Positions 43,145-52,225 of a stretch of DNA of 64,000 nucleotides are shown here, piece after piece. Under the pieces are notes generated by a model. That model was not told the origin of the DNA, did no database searches, and saw only the letters and a program-made list of their open reading frames with translations. This DNA is from Pseudodesulfovibrio nedwellii (lineage in GTDB: Bacteria; Desulfobacterota; Desulfovibrionia; Desulfovibrionales; Desulfovibrionaceae): the NCBI RefSeq assembly GCF_027923765.1, contig NZ_AP026709.1, forward strand, positions 1,793,501 through 1,857,500. The letters are read 5' to 3'. A program made the position numbers and the translations under genes. How positions within the stretch are numbered: position 1 is the first letter of the stretch; every line of letters starts with the position of its first letter.

Positions 43145-43291
43145 CGACATAGAACAGCCAAACACTCGGTAATTAAGTTGGTTAAAATGAGCTTTGCTTC
43201 ATGAATACCAATGAGTTATTATTCTAAAGGATTTTGTATTCTGACAGGCATAAGCTTCCGTTTTGACGGGTTAGTTTGTACCTTCCATTTT

Positions 43292-43965
43292 GTAAAAAGA
43301 TGCGCCTTCGGCGAGAGTCATTGTTGGGTGCTGAAGCACCCAACGTTTTCCATGCCCTGCCGGGCGGGCCTTCTTTTTTGGCAGCGCCCAAAAAAGAAGC
43401 AAAAAAGGTCGCTTGCGCTAGCTTGGCCGCCCCCATAATTGGCGACAAGAATCTGATCCAATCGAGTCGGCTCCACCCGATTAAAAGCATAAGCCACTCC
43501 TCTCCCGCCACCCCTCAGTTTAAGAAAAACAACCTGACTCCCTTAGAAGAGCCGCTTCCTTCGATTGGTCAGCTTCTAAGCCGCCGACCAAGGGCTGGGT
43601 CCCGTCTTCGTCTGTTTGGACGGAGGAAAAATCGTCTTCGAAAGGAGAGCGGTGTTGGGGTGCTGAAGCACCCCAAGGCCCTTTATGGATAACGAAGAGC
43701 CTAAATCAAAGATAATCACCTACACCGAGCTCCCCCCCTTACAACGACGAACAATTGATAGCGGACCTTAGAGCCTGTCCCGCGCGGCGAAACGTAGCCC
43801 GACCGAGTTTGTATCACAGACAATCCTGTCAGGCAGTGAAGCCGCGTACAGGCTCTTGGGTCCGTTATCAGGCTCACAACGAAGAAGGCGTTTTTTGCCT
43901 GCCGTAAAGGCGAAACCTTTGTAATAATTCCGTTTACACCCTCACTGCGGATGCACGCAATGCCT
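43292..43965 (-). repeat. Dispersed repeat, copy B (about 0.67 kb, inverted)
   Basis: The reverse complement of most of 19605-20447. The same blocks are in the same order, including the hairpins TTGGGTGCTGAAGCACCCAA (43324-43343) and TTGGGGTGCTGAAGCACCCC (43655 on). It lacks the 135-bp extra segment of copy A. It fills the 877-bp gap before the M99 gene; I see no supported gene in that gap. Confidence 0.85.
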
Positions 43966-43970
43966 ACAAC

Positions 43971-43996
43971 AAAAAAATCCGCCAAAAGGCGGATTT
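43971..43996 (-). terminator. Terminator of the cell-shape gene cluster
   Basis: AAATCCGCC-AAAA-GGCGGATTT; on the minus strand a run of Ts follows. Confidence 0.85.
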
Positions 43997-44021
43997 CAAA
44001 AAAACATTATAAATAATAAAA

Positions 44022-45782
44022 TTAATTCGTTGCAGAAGAAAGCCCGACAAAACTCCCTGCAGTAAAGGTCATAGTCCCAAGATCACCAAAAGTTGTCGCC
44101 TGTCGCACCGTCAACGGCAACGGCTTGCCAATCTTCACGGAAAAAGCTTCACCCCTATCAAGCGGCATATTCTTGGTGGTCGTAATTAACTTGTCATTTG
44201 CACCATTACTCCATGCAGCTTCCAGCACATATCGGCCCTCGGGCAACCGATAATTCAAACCGGCCATCCACGGTACAAGCAATGTCTGTCCACGCTCATC
44301 AGACAATTTAAGCGCATGCACAGTACGCGGTGCAATATCCACATAAAATCCCGCTTTGGGAGCACCGGGAGTTTCTCGAATAACCCTGAACCGGGTCACA
44401 TCGGAATTACCAGATTTCACAGCATACCGACCAATAAAATTATCGGGATCAAGAATAATTTCCCACCCAAGATCCTGCCCATTGTTGGCCCATGGGATAG
44501 CAACAAACCCCTTAAGATTGATGATCTCCTTCAGGTCACTGCCCCACATGCCTTCCATGATAAGCTGATCACCCAGCACGGCATGCAAGACTTCACCGTC
44601 ACGAACAAACACTGGATTGCCATTGAGCCAACAGACAAACATAGGCTTATCTTCGCCCGGAGACTGCGGCATCTTACCGGTCCATTTAATATGAGCCTTG
44701 GCAATACGCTTTCCATCAGAACGTAATTCCAACTCGGAAAATGGTTCCAAAACCATCCGTCGAGCATTAATCAAATTCACGCCGGGACGATCTGATGCAA
44801 ACAGCGCCAGTTCGGGTGCAAATTCACTCGGCCCACTATCAAGCGGCTCCACTGCCAGCGTTGAACCAGGAACGAGATTAATCACCCCTCCAGAACGAAG
44901 TGGACGACCATTAACACTGATACTGACACCCTTGCGGGCATAGGCTCGCACATCCTGATCAGTGAACTCGGGAGGAATGACGCTGATACCGAAACGTCGC
45001 AGCAACATAATAGTTGCAGACAACTGTTGCCGCACCTTCCAACCTATCTGACGAATGGATTTACTGACCTCCACAGCCATAGCCGGAATACCATGCTCAG
45101 CCAGAGCATAACAAGTCAGAGATTTACGCATCTCGGGATACGCCGTCCCTTTGTCGAACGTCTTGGTATTGAAAAGTTTGAATTGATAATCGCGGGTACG
45201 AATACTTCCATTCAACTCGTCCAGCACAGAATTCACAGTATGCGCCAAGTCTATCTTGTCGAAAACAAGCGTATCCACAATGATGGACTGACCATACCGT
45301 TTGGGATTGCGCAGATTATCCACATAGGTCGGATTATAGAACCCGCTCCCTTCATGCAGATGAATAAAGGCATCACTTTGGGCGAGAAGGAATCGGATGA
45401 CACGGGCCACCCTGTCTTCATAAAATCGATTGTAATTTTGATCAAAGCGCCGGTTCATGTCCACGTTGATCTGCCGTTTATGCAGATTGATGGACGGCAC
45501 ATTGGCACGTGGCAAGATAATGACATTACCCCGTGTGACTTTGGCCTGAGTTAATAATTGAGCGGTGACGAACCCAGAAGTCTCATCCCCCTGAATACCA
45601 CCCTGCACCATGATTGTCGGCCCTTCCTCCTCACCTTGGAGAAAAACCACCTTCAACGGATATTGTGTACCCGCAAAAAAGGAGTGCTCCCACGACCCTG
45701 CATGGGCGTGGGACACAAAAAGCATCACAATCAGGCTAAGCGAGAATGTGGTAGAGAGGATACGTCTCAGCAAAAATGACAT
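44022..45782 (-). CDS. M99-family (Csd4/Pgp1-like) peptidoglycan DL-carboxypeptidase
   Basis: 586 residues from the ATG at 45782, where a signal peptide begins (SLSLIVMLFVSHAHA); it overlaps the previous gene by 47 bp. The zinc site is GGIQGDE: Gln64 takes the place of the usual His of M14 enzymes and Glu67 follows, with HLHE (141-144) giving the third ligand. A Gln ligand is the hallmark of Helicobacter Csd4, which trims muramyl tripeptides to dipeptides and is needed for helical shape. Further marks are PRANVPSINLHKRQINVDMNRR (91-112) and AVEVSK. Long C-terminal beta-rich domains follow. Last gene of the cluster. Confidence 0.82.
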   Translation of the reverse strand: MSFLLRRILSTTFSLSLIVMLFVSHAHAGSWEHSFFAGTQYPLKVVFLQGEEEGPTIMVQGGIQGDETSGFVTAQLLTQAKVTRGNVIILPRANVPSINLHKRQINVDMNRRFDQNYNRFYEDRVARVIRFLLAQSDAFIHLHEGSGFYNPTYVDNLRNPKRYGQSIIVDTLVFDKIDLAHTVNSVLDELNGSIRTRDYQFKLFNTKTFDKGTAYPEMRKSLTCYALAEHGIPAMAVEVSKSIRQIGWKVRQQLSATIMLLRRFGISVIPPEFTDQDVRAYARKGVSISVNGRPLRSGGVINLVPGSTLAVEPLDSGPSEFAPELALFASDRPGVNLINARRMVLEPFSELELRSDGKRIAKAHIKWTGKMPQSPGEDKPMFVCWLNGNPVFVRDGEVLHAVLGDQLIMEGMWGSDLKEIINLKGFVAIPWANNGQDLGWEIILDPDNFIGRYAVKSGNSDVTRFRVIRETPGAPKAGFYVDIAPRTVHALKLSDERGQTLLVPWMAGLNYRLPEGRYVLEAAWSNGANDKLITTTKNMPLDRGEAFSVKIGKPLPLTVRQATTFGDLGTMTFTAGSFVGLSSATN

Positions 45783-46443
45783 CTCCACCCTTCCCTTTAA
45801 TTTCCAAACGCAGACCAAAAAGATCATCCTTATCCACTCCATCGGGGAGCAGGAAGGTTGTCTGGATACGCTTGAATCGTTGAATCTGGAATCCAAGGTC
45901 ATTCTTGTTGGTCTTGGCTGCTACGGATGTTCCGTCTCGTTTAATGAAAACGAAATCAGCCTGTCCCGCCATGGGTTTGGATGCCTGAAGATTGTTGAGT
46001 TCGAAAGTAATGGAAAGTTTCCGTTTGGAAAGCTTTGCCTGAAGATTTTCCACACCAACCTGTTGTGTATCAGCGCGAACAAAAATATCATTGAGATTGA
46101 TCTCTACCTGTTGCACAGGTTCTTCGACCTCAGGAGACGTCGCTGCGGAAAGCAGGGACTGCAACTCGGTGGGGTCATAAGATTCAAGAATCTTTTCCAT
46201 GTTTCCGAGTCGTTCCAAACGAACTTCGGCATCTACCAGACGTTGCTCAAGGTCTTTCTTTTCGGAATGAAGGTCAGCGTTGATCTTGAACCCACGCACG
46301 CCCATATAAATTCCGCCCGCTGCGAAAAGAAACAAAAATATTTGACTGAAGATAAACATCCTGAGCCAAAACGGGCTGACACGATACCGAGTCACATCCC
46401 GGTCGTCGCGCATGAATAGGACGCTGTATTTCGAATCGATCAT
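45736..46443 (-). CDS. Bitopic membrane protein with coiled coil, cell-shape cluster
   Basis: 235 residues from the ATG at 46443, overlapping the YkuD stop as ATGA. A short cytoplasmic region with basic residues (about 1-26), one membrane helix (WLRMFIFSQIFLFLFAAGGIYMG), a periplasmic coiled coil (KKDLEQRLVDAEVRLERLGNM, about 62-82), then a beta-rich domain to the end. No enzyme motif. Set between two peptidoglycan peptidases and coupled to both, it may be a scaffold that positions them, comparable in role to the Csd5/Csd7 partners; this is inference. Confidence 0.72.
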   Translation of the reverse strand: MIDSKYSVLFMRDDRDVTRYRVSPFWLRMFIFSQIFLFLFAAGGIYMGVRGFKINADLHSEKKDLEQRLVDAEVRLERLGNMEKILESYDPTELQSLLSAATSPEVEEPVQQVEINLNDIFVRADTQQVGVENLQAKLSKRKLSITFELNNLQASKPMAGQADFVFIKRDGTSVAAKTNKNDLGFQIQRFKRIQTTFLLPDGVDKDDLFGLRLEIKGKGGDVIFAETYPLYHILA

Positions 46444-47699
46444 CTCCCCCGTCTCCATTGCTCGCTGTCAATTTTCCATGTGTTCCCGTTCGGGGTCAGA
46501 ACCATGGTCTTCCGTCCGACGTCGCTATACCCGTCCGCGCTCTCAAACATTTGATTGAACGTCACTGCAAGTCCTTTGGGATGTTGAATAACGGTCAAAC
46601 CATCAATTTCAACCTTAACAGGAGCTTTGGTAGCCCACAACGTCTTTTTGTAGTCGGCAATGGACATGAGCCCCTTTCGACTGCCCTGTACGGCTCGAGA
46701 GGTATAAAATCCCACGTAAGCATCCAGATCTGTAGCCAACCAGGCAGTACGCCAAGCCTTCACCAGATCCTGCACTTCGCCGTTTTTCGAAGCAAGATAC
46801 TTGGCTTCAAGATTTTCTGAAGCTGGGACATACTCACGACCAACGATACGCCACTGTCCGATATCGTCTTTCTGCCAATAAAATCGCTTGCCGGTGGTCG
46901 AAGCCATACCGGGTGCACGATAATATTGATCGAACCATGTTACCCAATAATCAGGACCGGGGATGGCACGAACATTATCGACCATAACCTGAATCCACGG
47001 CTGGCGAGAAAAAATACTCTGCTTGTGCGTAACGAACCGGGAAAAATCAATCCCGTCACTCACGGTCATAAGCTCGGCGTTATAGTGATCGAAGAACCCC
47101 TCATCCCGACGCTGCCAATCATTGGCCCAAGCATCAAGCTCACGGCCCAAAGTCAATGCTGTAACGTCATTTTCACCCGATTCCGCCGTCCACTCAAGAT
47201 CACTCGCGATGACCACAGGAGTCCCATAATCTGACTCCAGAGCCACATTCTTCATGTCAGGAACCTTGAGAGCCACGCAACCGAGGGTGTCACGAGGGAC
47301 AAAAGTCTTGCCCCGGCCATGCAACCAGATGCCGCCGCCGGTCTTACCGTTGATACGATCAATAGGATTGGGATAATTCAAGGAATAAGCGATGTCGCCA
47401 TAAAGGTCCCAATCGAGCTTGCGATTGATACGGTACCCGACAAAATACACGCCTTCCGGGGTACGCAGATCACCTTCCACCGACTTGTCACCCGTGGATT
47501 GCCCCGTTGTACAAGGAAACCGGAACACCTCATGCAACGGACTCTTGTGTTCCAGCATGATCAATTCCTGCGAAGCCTTGTCCACGGCAATAATACGCTC
47601 GGGACCGTACGAGTGCGATGAAAGGGTGGGGGTCCACCCTTCGGCAAACGCCATGCTTACAGACATGACCAATGTCAGAACAACAACAGCTACACGCAT
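46440..47699 (-). CDS. YkuD L,D-carboxypeptidase with NTF2-like domain (Csd6/Pgp2-like)
   Basis: 419 residues from the ATG at 47699, chosen for the signal peptide (VVVLTLVMSVSMAFA); GGGAGG lies a little far upstream. YkuD catalytic His127 (GIWLHGRG) and Cys141 (DTLGCVAL) are present. A helical middle follows, and residues about 305-419 form an NTF2-like domain (VKAWRTAWLATDLDAYVGFY; MVLTPNGNTWKIDSEQW). This exact pairing is that of Csd6 (H. pylori) and Pgp2 (Campylobacter), which cut the terminal D-Ala of tetrapeptides and provide the substrate for Csd4. Confidence 0.85.
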   Translation of the reverse strand: MRVAVVVLTLVMSVSMAFAEGWTPTLSSHSYGPERIIAVDKASQELIMLEHKSPLHEVFRFPCTTGQSTGDKSVEGDLRTPEGVYFVGYRINRKLDWDLYGDIAYSLNYPNPIDRINGKTGGGIWLHGRGKTFVPRDTLGCVALKVPDMKNVALESDYGTPVVIASDLEWTAESGENDVTALTLGRELDAWANDWQRRDEGFFDHYNAELMTVSDGIDFSRFVTHKQSIFSRQPWIQVMVDNVRAIPGPDYWVTWFDQYYRAPGMASTTGKRFYWQKDDIGQWRIVGREYVPASENLEAKYLASKNGEVQDLVKAWRTAWLATDLDAYVGFYTSRAVQGSRKGLMSIADYKKTLWATKAPVKVEIDGLTVIQHPKGLAVTFNQMFESADGYSDVGRKTMVLTPNGNTWKIDSEQWRRGR

Positions 47700-47759
47700 A
47701 TAAGTATACCCAATCCTCCCACGGTTTCCCCAAACCATACACTTCCCCGACGGGTCAAA

Positions 47760-48317
47760 TTATTTGCCTGCGGCCAACAACTCCTGACGAGTGAAGATAG
47801 CGCTCAATTCAAGCCCTGCTTCCTTGAGCCTTTCCCGTCCGCCTTCTTCTCTGTCCAAAACTGCAAGTACACCGACAATTTCCAATCCGGCATCACGTAC
47901 ACGTTCGGCGGCTGTTGCCAGCGTACCACCCGTGGTGCAGACATCTTCCAGCAAGACGACTTTGTCGCCTTCGCTAAAATTAGCCAGACCTTCAAGGTAC
48001 TGATTGGTGCCATGCCCCTTGGACTTCTTGCGAATAATAAATCCCGGCAAAGGCCGTCCTTCTAGATGGGATACCACAGTTACGCTAGAAATCAGAGGGT
48101 CGGCACCGAGAGTCATACCACCTACGCCGTGGACATCAAAGTCCTTAAGCATCTCAAAGAACAGTCGTCCAATGAGATACCCGCCCTCAGCGTGGAGTGC
48201 TGTCTGCTTGCAGTCGAAATAATATTCACTTTTCTTGCCTGAAGTCAGCGTGAAGTCGCCCTCTTTGTAGGAGAGCTCCAACAACAACTTGGCAAGCTTG
48301 GATTTCAATTCATTCAT
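47760..48317 (-). CDS. pyrE: Orotate phosphoribosyltransferase
   Basis: 185 residues from the ATG at 48317, next to the purB stop. Pyrimidine synthesis: orotate plus PRPP to OMP. The PRPP loop is VVLLEDVCTTGGTLATA (about 115-131), and KKSEYYFDCKQTALH lies near residues 24-38. Operon-like with purB before it and the cell-shape genes 60 bp after it. Confidence 0.93.
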   Translation of the reverse strand: MNELKSKLAKLLLELSYKEGDFTLTSGKKSEYYFDCKQTALHAEGGYLIGRLFFEMLKDFDVHGVGGMTLGADPLISSVTVVSHLEGRPLPGFIIRKKSKGHGTNQYLEGLANFSEGDKVVLLEDVCTTGGTLATAAERVRDAGLEIVGVLAVLDREEGGRERLKEAGLELSAIFTRQELLAAGK

Positions 48318-48318
48318 A

Positions 48319-49617
48319 TTATTTTCCCCCAAAGACGCGGCTGAAGACCACATCCTCATATCGTTTGTAATACGAAGGGTCGAAGGCTTCGTCAAGGTCG
48401 TTAGCCGCAAGATGCTTATTTACTTCCGCATCCACACGGATCTCGTCTTCAAACTGGATACGATTCTCCCAGCAGCGCAGGGCTACCTTCTGAACCATCT
48501 CATAGGCTTCCTGCCGTTTCAGGCCGGTAGCAATAAGTTTGTTGAGAATACGCTGAGAGTAGAAAAGACCAAACGACCCCATAAGATTTCGTTGAATACT
48601 CTCTTCCTTGACCACCAATCGTTCCAACACGCCGGACATGCGATGCAGCATGTAATCCATGAGTGCGGTGGTGTCGGGCATGATCATGCGTTCCACCGAG
48701 GAATGAGAAATGTCACGTTCGTGCCAGAGAGCCTGATTTTCCATGGCTGCCATGGAATTGGAACGAATGAGCCGTGCCAGACCGCACAGATTTTCTGCAG
48801 AAATGGGATTCTTTTTATGCGGCATGGCCGAGGAACCCTTCTGGCCCTTGGAGAACCCTTCTTCCACTTCCGAGACTTCGGTACGCTGCAAATGTCTAAG
48901 TTCCAGACCAAGACGCTCGATACCGCCTGCCATCATGGCCAATGCGGTGAAAAACTGCGCATACCGATCACGCTGGACGATCTGTGTAGAATGTGGATCA
49001 ACCTCAAGACCGAGAATGGCACAAGCGCGTTCTTCCAATTCAGGACTGAGGTGAGCGAATGTTCCCACTGCGCCGGACAGCTTGCCGACACGAATATTTT
49101 CACGGGCCGCATCGAAACGTTCCTTGTGGCGCATGAATTCGGCATAGAAGCCGGTAAATTTTAGGCCGTAGGTAGTCGGCTCTGCGTGAATCCCGTGAGT
49201 CCGGCCCATGCAAAGCAAACCTTTGTGCTTGTGGGCAAGCTCATCAAGAACTTTCAGGACACGATCCACACCTTCCGCGAGGATATTTCCAGCCCGAAGC
49301 AACAACACGCCGTTAGCCGTGTCAACTATATCCGAGGAAGTGCAGCCCAAATGGATATACCGGGAACTGGGACCGACCTTCTCTTCCACGGCAGACAAAA
49401 AGGCAATGACGTCATGCTTGGTGGTTTCTTCGATCTCAAGGATACGCTTCAGATCAAAGTCTGCCTTTTCATGAATTTCGTCGCAGGCGTCCTGAGGGAC
49501 CTTACCGAGTTCGGTCCAGCCCTTGGTCACAGCCAGCTCTACTTCGAGCCAGACCTTGAACTTGTTTTCAAGGGTCCATAACTCTCTCATCCCGGGTCGG
49601 GAATACCGTTCAAGCAT
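48319..49617 (-). CDS. purB: Adenylosuccinate lyase
   Basis: 432 residues. The fumarase/aspartase-superfamily signature GSSAMPHKKNP (about 261-271) is present, with the catalytic His in GRTHGIHAEPT (about 139-149) and LGCTSSDIVDTA (about 88-99). It acts twice in purine synthesis (SAICAR and adenylosuccinate cleavage). First gene of the purB-pyrE run. Confidence 0.97.
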   Translation of the reverse strand: MLERYSRPGMRELWTLENKFKVWLEVELAVTKGWTELGKVPQDACDEIHEKADFDLKRILEIEETTKHDVIAFLSAVEEKVGPSSRYIHLGCTSSDIVDTANGVLLLRAGNILAEGVDRVLKVLDELAHKHKGLLCMGRTHGIHAEPTTYGLKFTGFYAEFMRHKERFDAARENIRVGKLSGAVGTFAHLSPELEERACAILGLEVDPHSTQIVQRDRYAQFFTALAMMAGGIERLGLELRHLQRTEVSEVEEGFSKGQKGSSAMPHKKNPISAENLCGLARLIRSNSMAAMENQALWHERDISHSSVERMIMPDTTALMDYMLHRMSGVLERLVVKEESIQRNLMGSFGLFYSQRILNKLIATGLKRQEAYEMVQKVALRCWENRIQFEDEIRVDAEVNKHLAANDLDEAFDPSYYKRYEDVVFSRVFGGK

Positions 49618-49704
49618 GATATTTCTCGCTTCGTTGAATGTGCGTAATTGTGCATCAGCATACTATGGCAATGCGGCACCAAATTTCAAGGCCGGAAAAA
49701 CCAT

Positions 49705-49729
49705 GAAAAAAGGCAGCCGTAGCTGCCTT
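49705..49729 (-). terminator. Terminator after the FmdB-type gene
   Basis: AAGGCAGC-CGTA-GCTGCCTT; on the minus strand the stem is followed by six Ts. Confidence 0.85.
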
Positions 49730-49738
49730 GTGCATACA

Positions 49739-50053
49739 TCAGGATGCGGAACCTGCAGAAGACGTGTCCGCGGCAGGACACTTCGAAGCCGGGGCCGATT
49801 CGGCCTTGGTCGAAGGCTCACTGTCGCCACCACTAGAGGGTTCTTGCGCTTCACCGGGCTTGCACCCGGACTTCGTGGCACCATATCCATCGGCATACCA
49901 GCCAGACCCTTTCAAGTGGAATGAACTGTGAGAGATAAGTCGTTTGGAGACTCCCCCACACTCGGGACATGGAAATTCCTTATCCTCGAAACCGGATTGC
50001 CATTCCTCAAAAACGGACTGACAAGACTGACATTGATATTCATAAATAGGCAT
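49739..50053 (-). CDS. FmdB-family zinc-ribbon protein
   Basis: 104 residues. The N-terminal zinc ribbon MPIYEYQCQSCQSVFEE with CPECGG (four Cys; about 8-35) is that of the FmdB putative regulatory family, named for a methanogen formylmethanofuran dehydrogenase region. The C-terminal 50 residues are low-complexity Ser/Glu/Ala with two further Cys. A role in regulation or as a small zinc protein is assumed, not known. Single-gene unit. Confidence 0.88.
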   Translation of the reverse strand: MPIYEYQCQSCQSVFEEWQSGFEDKEFPCPECGGVSKRLISHSSFHLKGSGWYADGYGATKSGCKPGEAQEPSSGGDSEPSTKAESAPASKCPAADTSSAGSAS

Positions 50054-50216
50054 GGTGCAAATTCTTGAAAAATTGTGAATGAAGTAAAAAGACTCTGCAG
50101 GTAGGTTGCCAGACGTGAGTCGACACCCGTAAAGGCACCATAAGCGAAGCGAGGCAACGCCGATGGAACTTCACGGTGTCAACACGACAGTTGGTACCGT
50201 CAAAAAAACAATCGAG

Positions 50217-50327
50217 CTAGGCTTTAGCGGCCTTGGCTTCCTTGACTGCTGCCTTGAGGGCTTTCTTGCGACGCTGACGTTTACGATCCAATTCTTTCAT
50301 ACGTTCGTGCTTCTTGTGGCGTGCCAT
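50217..50327 (-). CDS. Very small basic protein (36 aa)
   Basis: ATG at 50327 with an ideal AAGGAG 6 bases upstream, reading MARHKKHERMKELDRKRQRR and on to TAG at 50217-50219. More than half of its 36 residues are Lys, Arg or His; it is predicted to be one continuous helix with an Ala/Lys-rich end. It is too short for usual gene finding. Such proteins often bind RNA or the ribosome. I cannot assign it; the start signal and clean frame support it as real. Confidence 0.7.
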   Translation of the reverse strand: MARHKKHERMKELDRKRQRRKKALKAAVKEAKAAKA

Positions 50328-50502
50328 TGTGGTCTCCTTGATATTTCAGCCGATAAGGGCTTTTCTTTATTGCGAGCCGCACTTCATATACCAATCATCA
50401 ACACTTTGTCTACCCCCGCGAACCTCGATTTTCCCTTGACTCGGCTCACAAGGATGTCCATATTCCCCATCCAAGACATTAACCCAATGAAGGATTATAG
50501 TA

Positions 50503-51006
50503 ATGATTCGAAGCGTGAGTGTGAAAAATGCGGTCAAGGACGCCCTTGAGGTTTTCCAGTTCGACCAATGGCTCAGGTTCTACTTCGTGGTGGAGAAAGG
50601 CGAAGAACTCCGGATTGAGATGCCTGACGAAGAGTTGGACAAGATCAAAGAGAACCGCCCCGAACTGCATCGTTTCGCCGATATGGTAAACAATGCGGTC
50701 ACCGACTACAAGCGATCCCAGGAAAATGTCTGTTCCTACGTGGCTTCCCGTCTGGACGGCCAGAAGTACGAGGCCACAGTCCTTCCGCAGGTGTTCGATA
50801 ATGCCACATTCAAAGTGGAAATGTACATCTTCAACGTCTGGCTCAAAATGCATGAGCAACATCTGGACGAAGAATACATGGATTTCGACGGTTGGTTGGA
50901 AATGTACAGTGAATGGAATGCCCTGGACGAAGTCACGGAATACCGTACAAAGCTTCTGAAAAGCGGCACTGATCCACAATTCCCGGCTTGCGACACCACT
51001 CAGTAG
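50503..51006 (+). CDS. Soluble helical protein, unknown function
   Basis: 167 residues, acidic and mainly helical, without signal peptide or membrane segment (FDQWLRFYFVVEKGEELRIEMPDEELDKIKE near the start; EMYIFNVWLKMHEQHLDEEYMDFDGW near 105-130). I do not recognise it. It is followed by a very strong bidirectional terminator. The stretch upstream (50328-50502) shows no further gene. Confidence 0.75.
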   Translation: MIRSVSVKNAVKDALEVFQFDQWLRFYFVVEKGEELRIEMPDEELDKIKENRPELHRFADMVNNAVTDYKRSQENVCSYVASRLDGQKYEATVLPQVFDNATFKVEMYIFNVWLKMHEQHLDEEYMDFDGWLEMYSEWNALDEVTEYRTKLLKSGTDPQFPACDTTQ

Positions 51007-51020
51007 TCCCAACACATACG

Positions 51021-51064
51021 ACGACAAAGCCCCCGCAACCATATAGTTGCGGGGGCTTTGTCGT
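51021..51064. terminator. Strong bidirectional terminator
   Basis: ACGACAAAGCCCCCGCAAC (51021-51039) pairs perfectly with GTTGCGGGGGCTTTGTCGT (51046-51064) around a CATATA loop; 19 bp stem. Confidence 0.9.
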
Positions 51065-51077
51065 ATTCAATGATCCA

Positions 51078-51296
51078 TTATTTCTTTTCTTTGGGTTTCT
51101 TGCCGGTACCTTGTTCCACGCCGGTCACTTTACCGCCCTTCCCTTTGATAATGATCTTCCGGGGTGGCTGCGGGGCTGGTCGCTGTGGCTGATTGGAGGC
51201 CACGAGCCAAGAGTCCGTCTGAGAGTGGACATCCACTGCCAAAGCTGGGGAAAACATCAGTAGAGAGAGGACTGTTCCCAATATAATTTTCTTCAC
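51078..51296 (-). CDS. Small exported basic protein
   Basis: 72 residues from a GTG at 51296 (GGAGG 6 bases upstream), rather than the ATG at 51335, because a clean signal peptide starts there (KKIILGTVLSLLMFSPALA). The mature part is about 50 residues, Pro/Gln-rich then Gly/Lys-rich (PQPPRKIIIKGKGGKVTG...KKPKEKK). No Cys. No known family. Likely periplasmic or cell-wall associated. Confidence 0.7.
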   Translation of the reverse strand: MKKIILGTVLSLLMFSPALAVDVHSQTDSWLVASNQPQRPAPQPPRKIIIKGKGGKVTGVEQGTGKKPKEKK

Positions 51297-51463
51297 TCGG
51301 GCCTCCAGTAACTCTTGAGCAAGGAGTATGCCCAAGACAACTCCCCTTCTTTATTCAACTAAAAATAAAAACAATACGTCGACTCTGCAAATAATGCGCA
51401 GTACGAACCATGATTGCCCTTGATAAAAGAATATCCCCCCTGACGAAACACTGTCAACAATGC

Positions 51464-52054
51464 TCAATAACGAATGGCGTCATCCAGATAGAGAGACAGC
51501 ATAGCCGTATCAATGGCTTTCTGCGTTTGGTCGTCGGTCGGATCAATGTATACGACAAACGTCAACATGCCCTTACGGGTATAAATTATATACGTCAGAC
51601 CGCGCATTGCCTGATCGCCTTGCCCCATTTCCGTCACAAGCCGCAGGACTTTTTTGTCCTTGTAGTAGGTAGCGGTTTTCAGGGTCACACATCCGGGATT
51701 CTCCACTTCATGCAATGGAGATTTTTTCAATGACCGAACAATGAAATTGTTAAAATTAGAAATGTCTGCCGGACGCATTTTTCGACCAGGCTTGGCCTCC
51801 ACCAAAAGTTGGCATTCACGCCCGCTTTCAGAATTGATATAACCGGCCTCCCAGTTAGGCATCAATCCCTGCACAGGCAGCGGCTTGCACGCCCCTTCAG
51901 CAATCTCCAGATCACTGTTCGAGGCCACGGTCCAATGCTTCGGCAGCCATATGGTATAGCCGATGTCGGAATTATAATGAGGCAAAGAGGCCGCAGCTGG
52001 CAAGGCGCACAAAAAGAACGCACACAGAGCGGCAAAAATACATATTTTTCGCAT
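51464..52054 (-). CDS. Exported protein of unknown function
   Basis: 196 residues from the ATG at 52054 (AGAGGA upstream), where a signal peptide starts (KICIFAALCAFFLCALPAAA). The mature part is alpha/beta, with three Cys (EGACKPL, GRECQLL, NPGCVTL) and repeated strand patterns (YTIWLPKHWTVAS; MLTFVVYIDP). The fold resembles periplasmic PsbP/DUF1795-like proteins by pattern only. Probably periplasmic. Its role is unknown. Confidence 0.72.
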   Translation of the reverse strand: MRKICIFAALCAFFLCALPAAASLPHYNSDIGYTIWLPKHWTVASNSDLEIAEGACKPLPVQGLMPNWEAGYINSESGRECQLLVEAKPGRKMRPADISNFNNFIVRSLKKSPLHEVENPGCVTLKTATYYKDKKVLRLVTEMGQGDQAMRGLTYIIYTRKGMLTFVVYIDPTDDQTQKAIDTAMLSLYLDDAIRY

Positions 52055-52225
52055 GGAAATCCTCTGCTTCACGATTGAGAAGCGGTCAGAGCAGGGAGTG
52101 ACTCTATCGTTGTACTCAACAAATGACAACCCCAGACCTTGGCAAATTCTACGCCTCCCTCTTTTCATACTCTGTAAAATCACGTACGTTAGAAGTGTAA
52201 ATAAATCCCTATTCGGAGGTTCACC

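Noticed and set aside
43224-43511. A 95-codon minus-strand frame in repeat copy B
   Set aside because: Its C-terminal half is in a different frame from the corresponding part of copy A, so a conserved protein is not supported.
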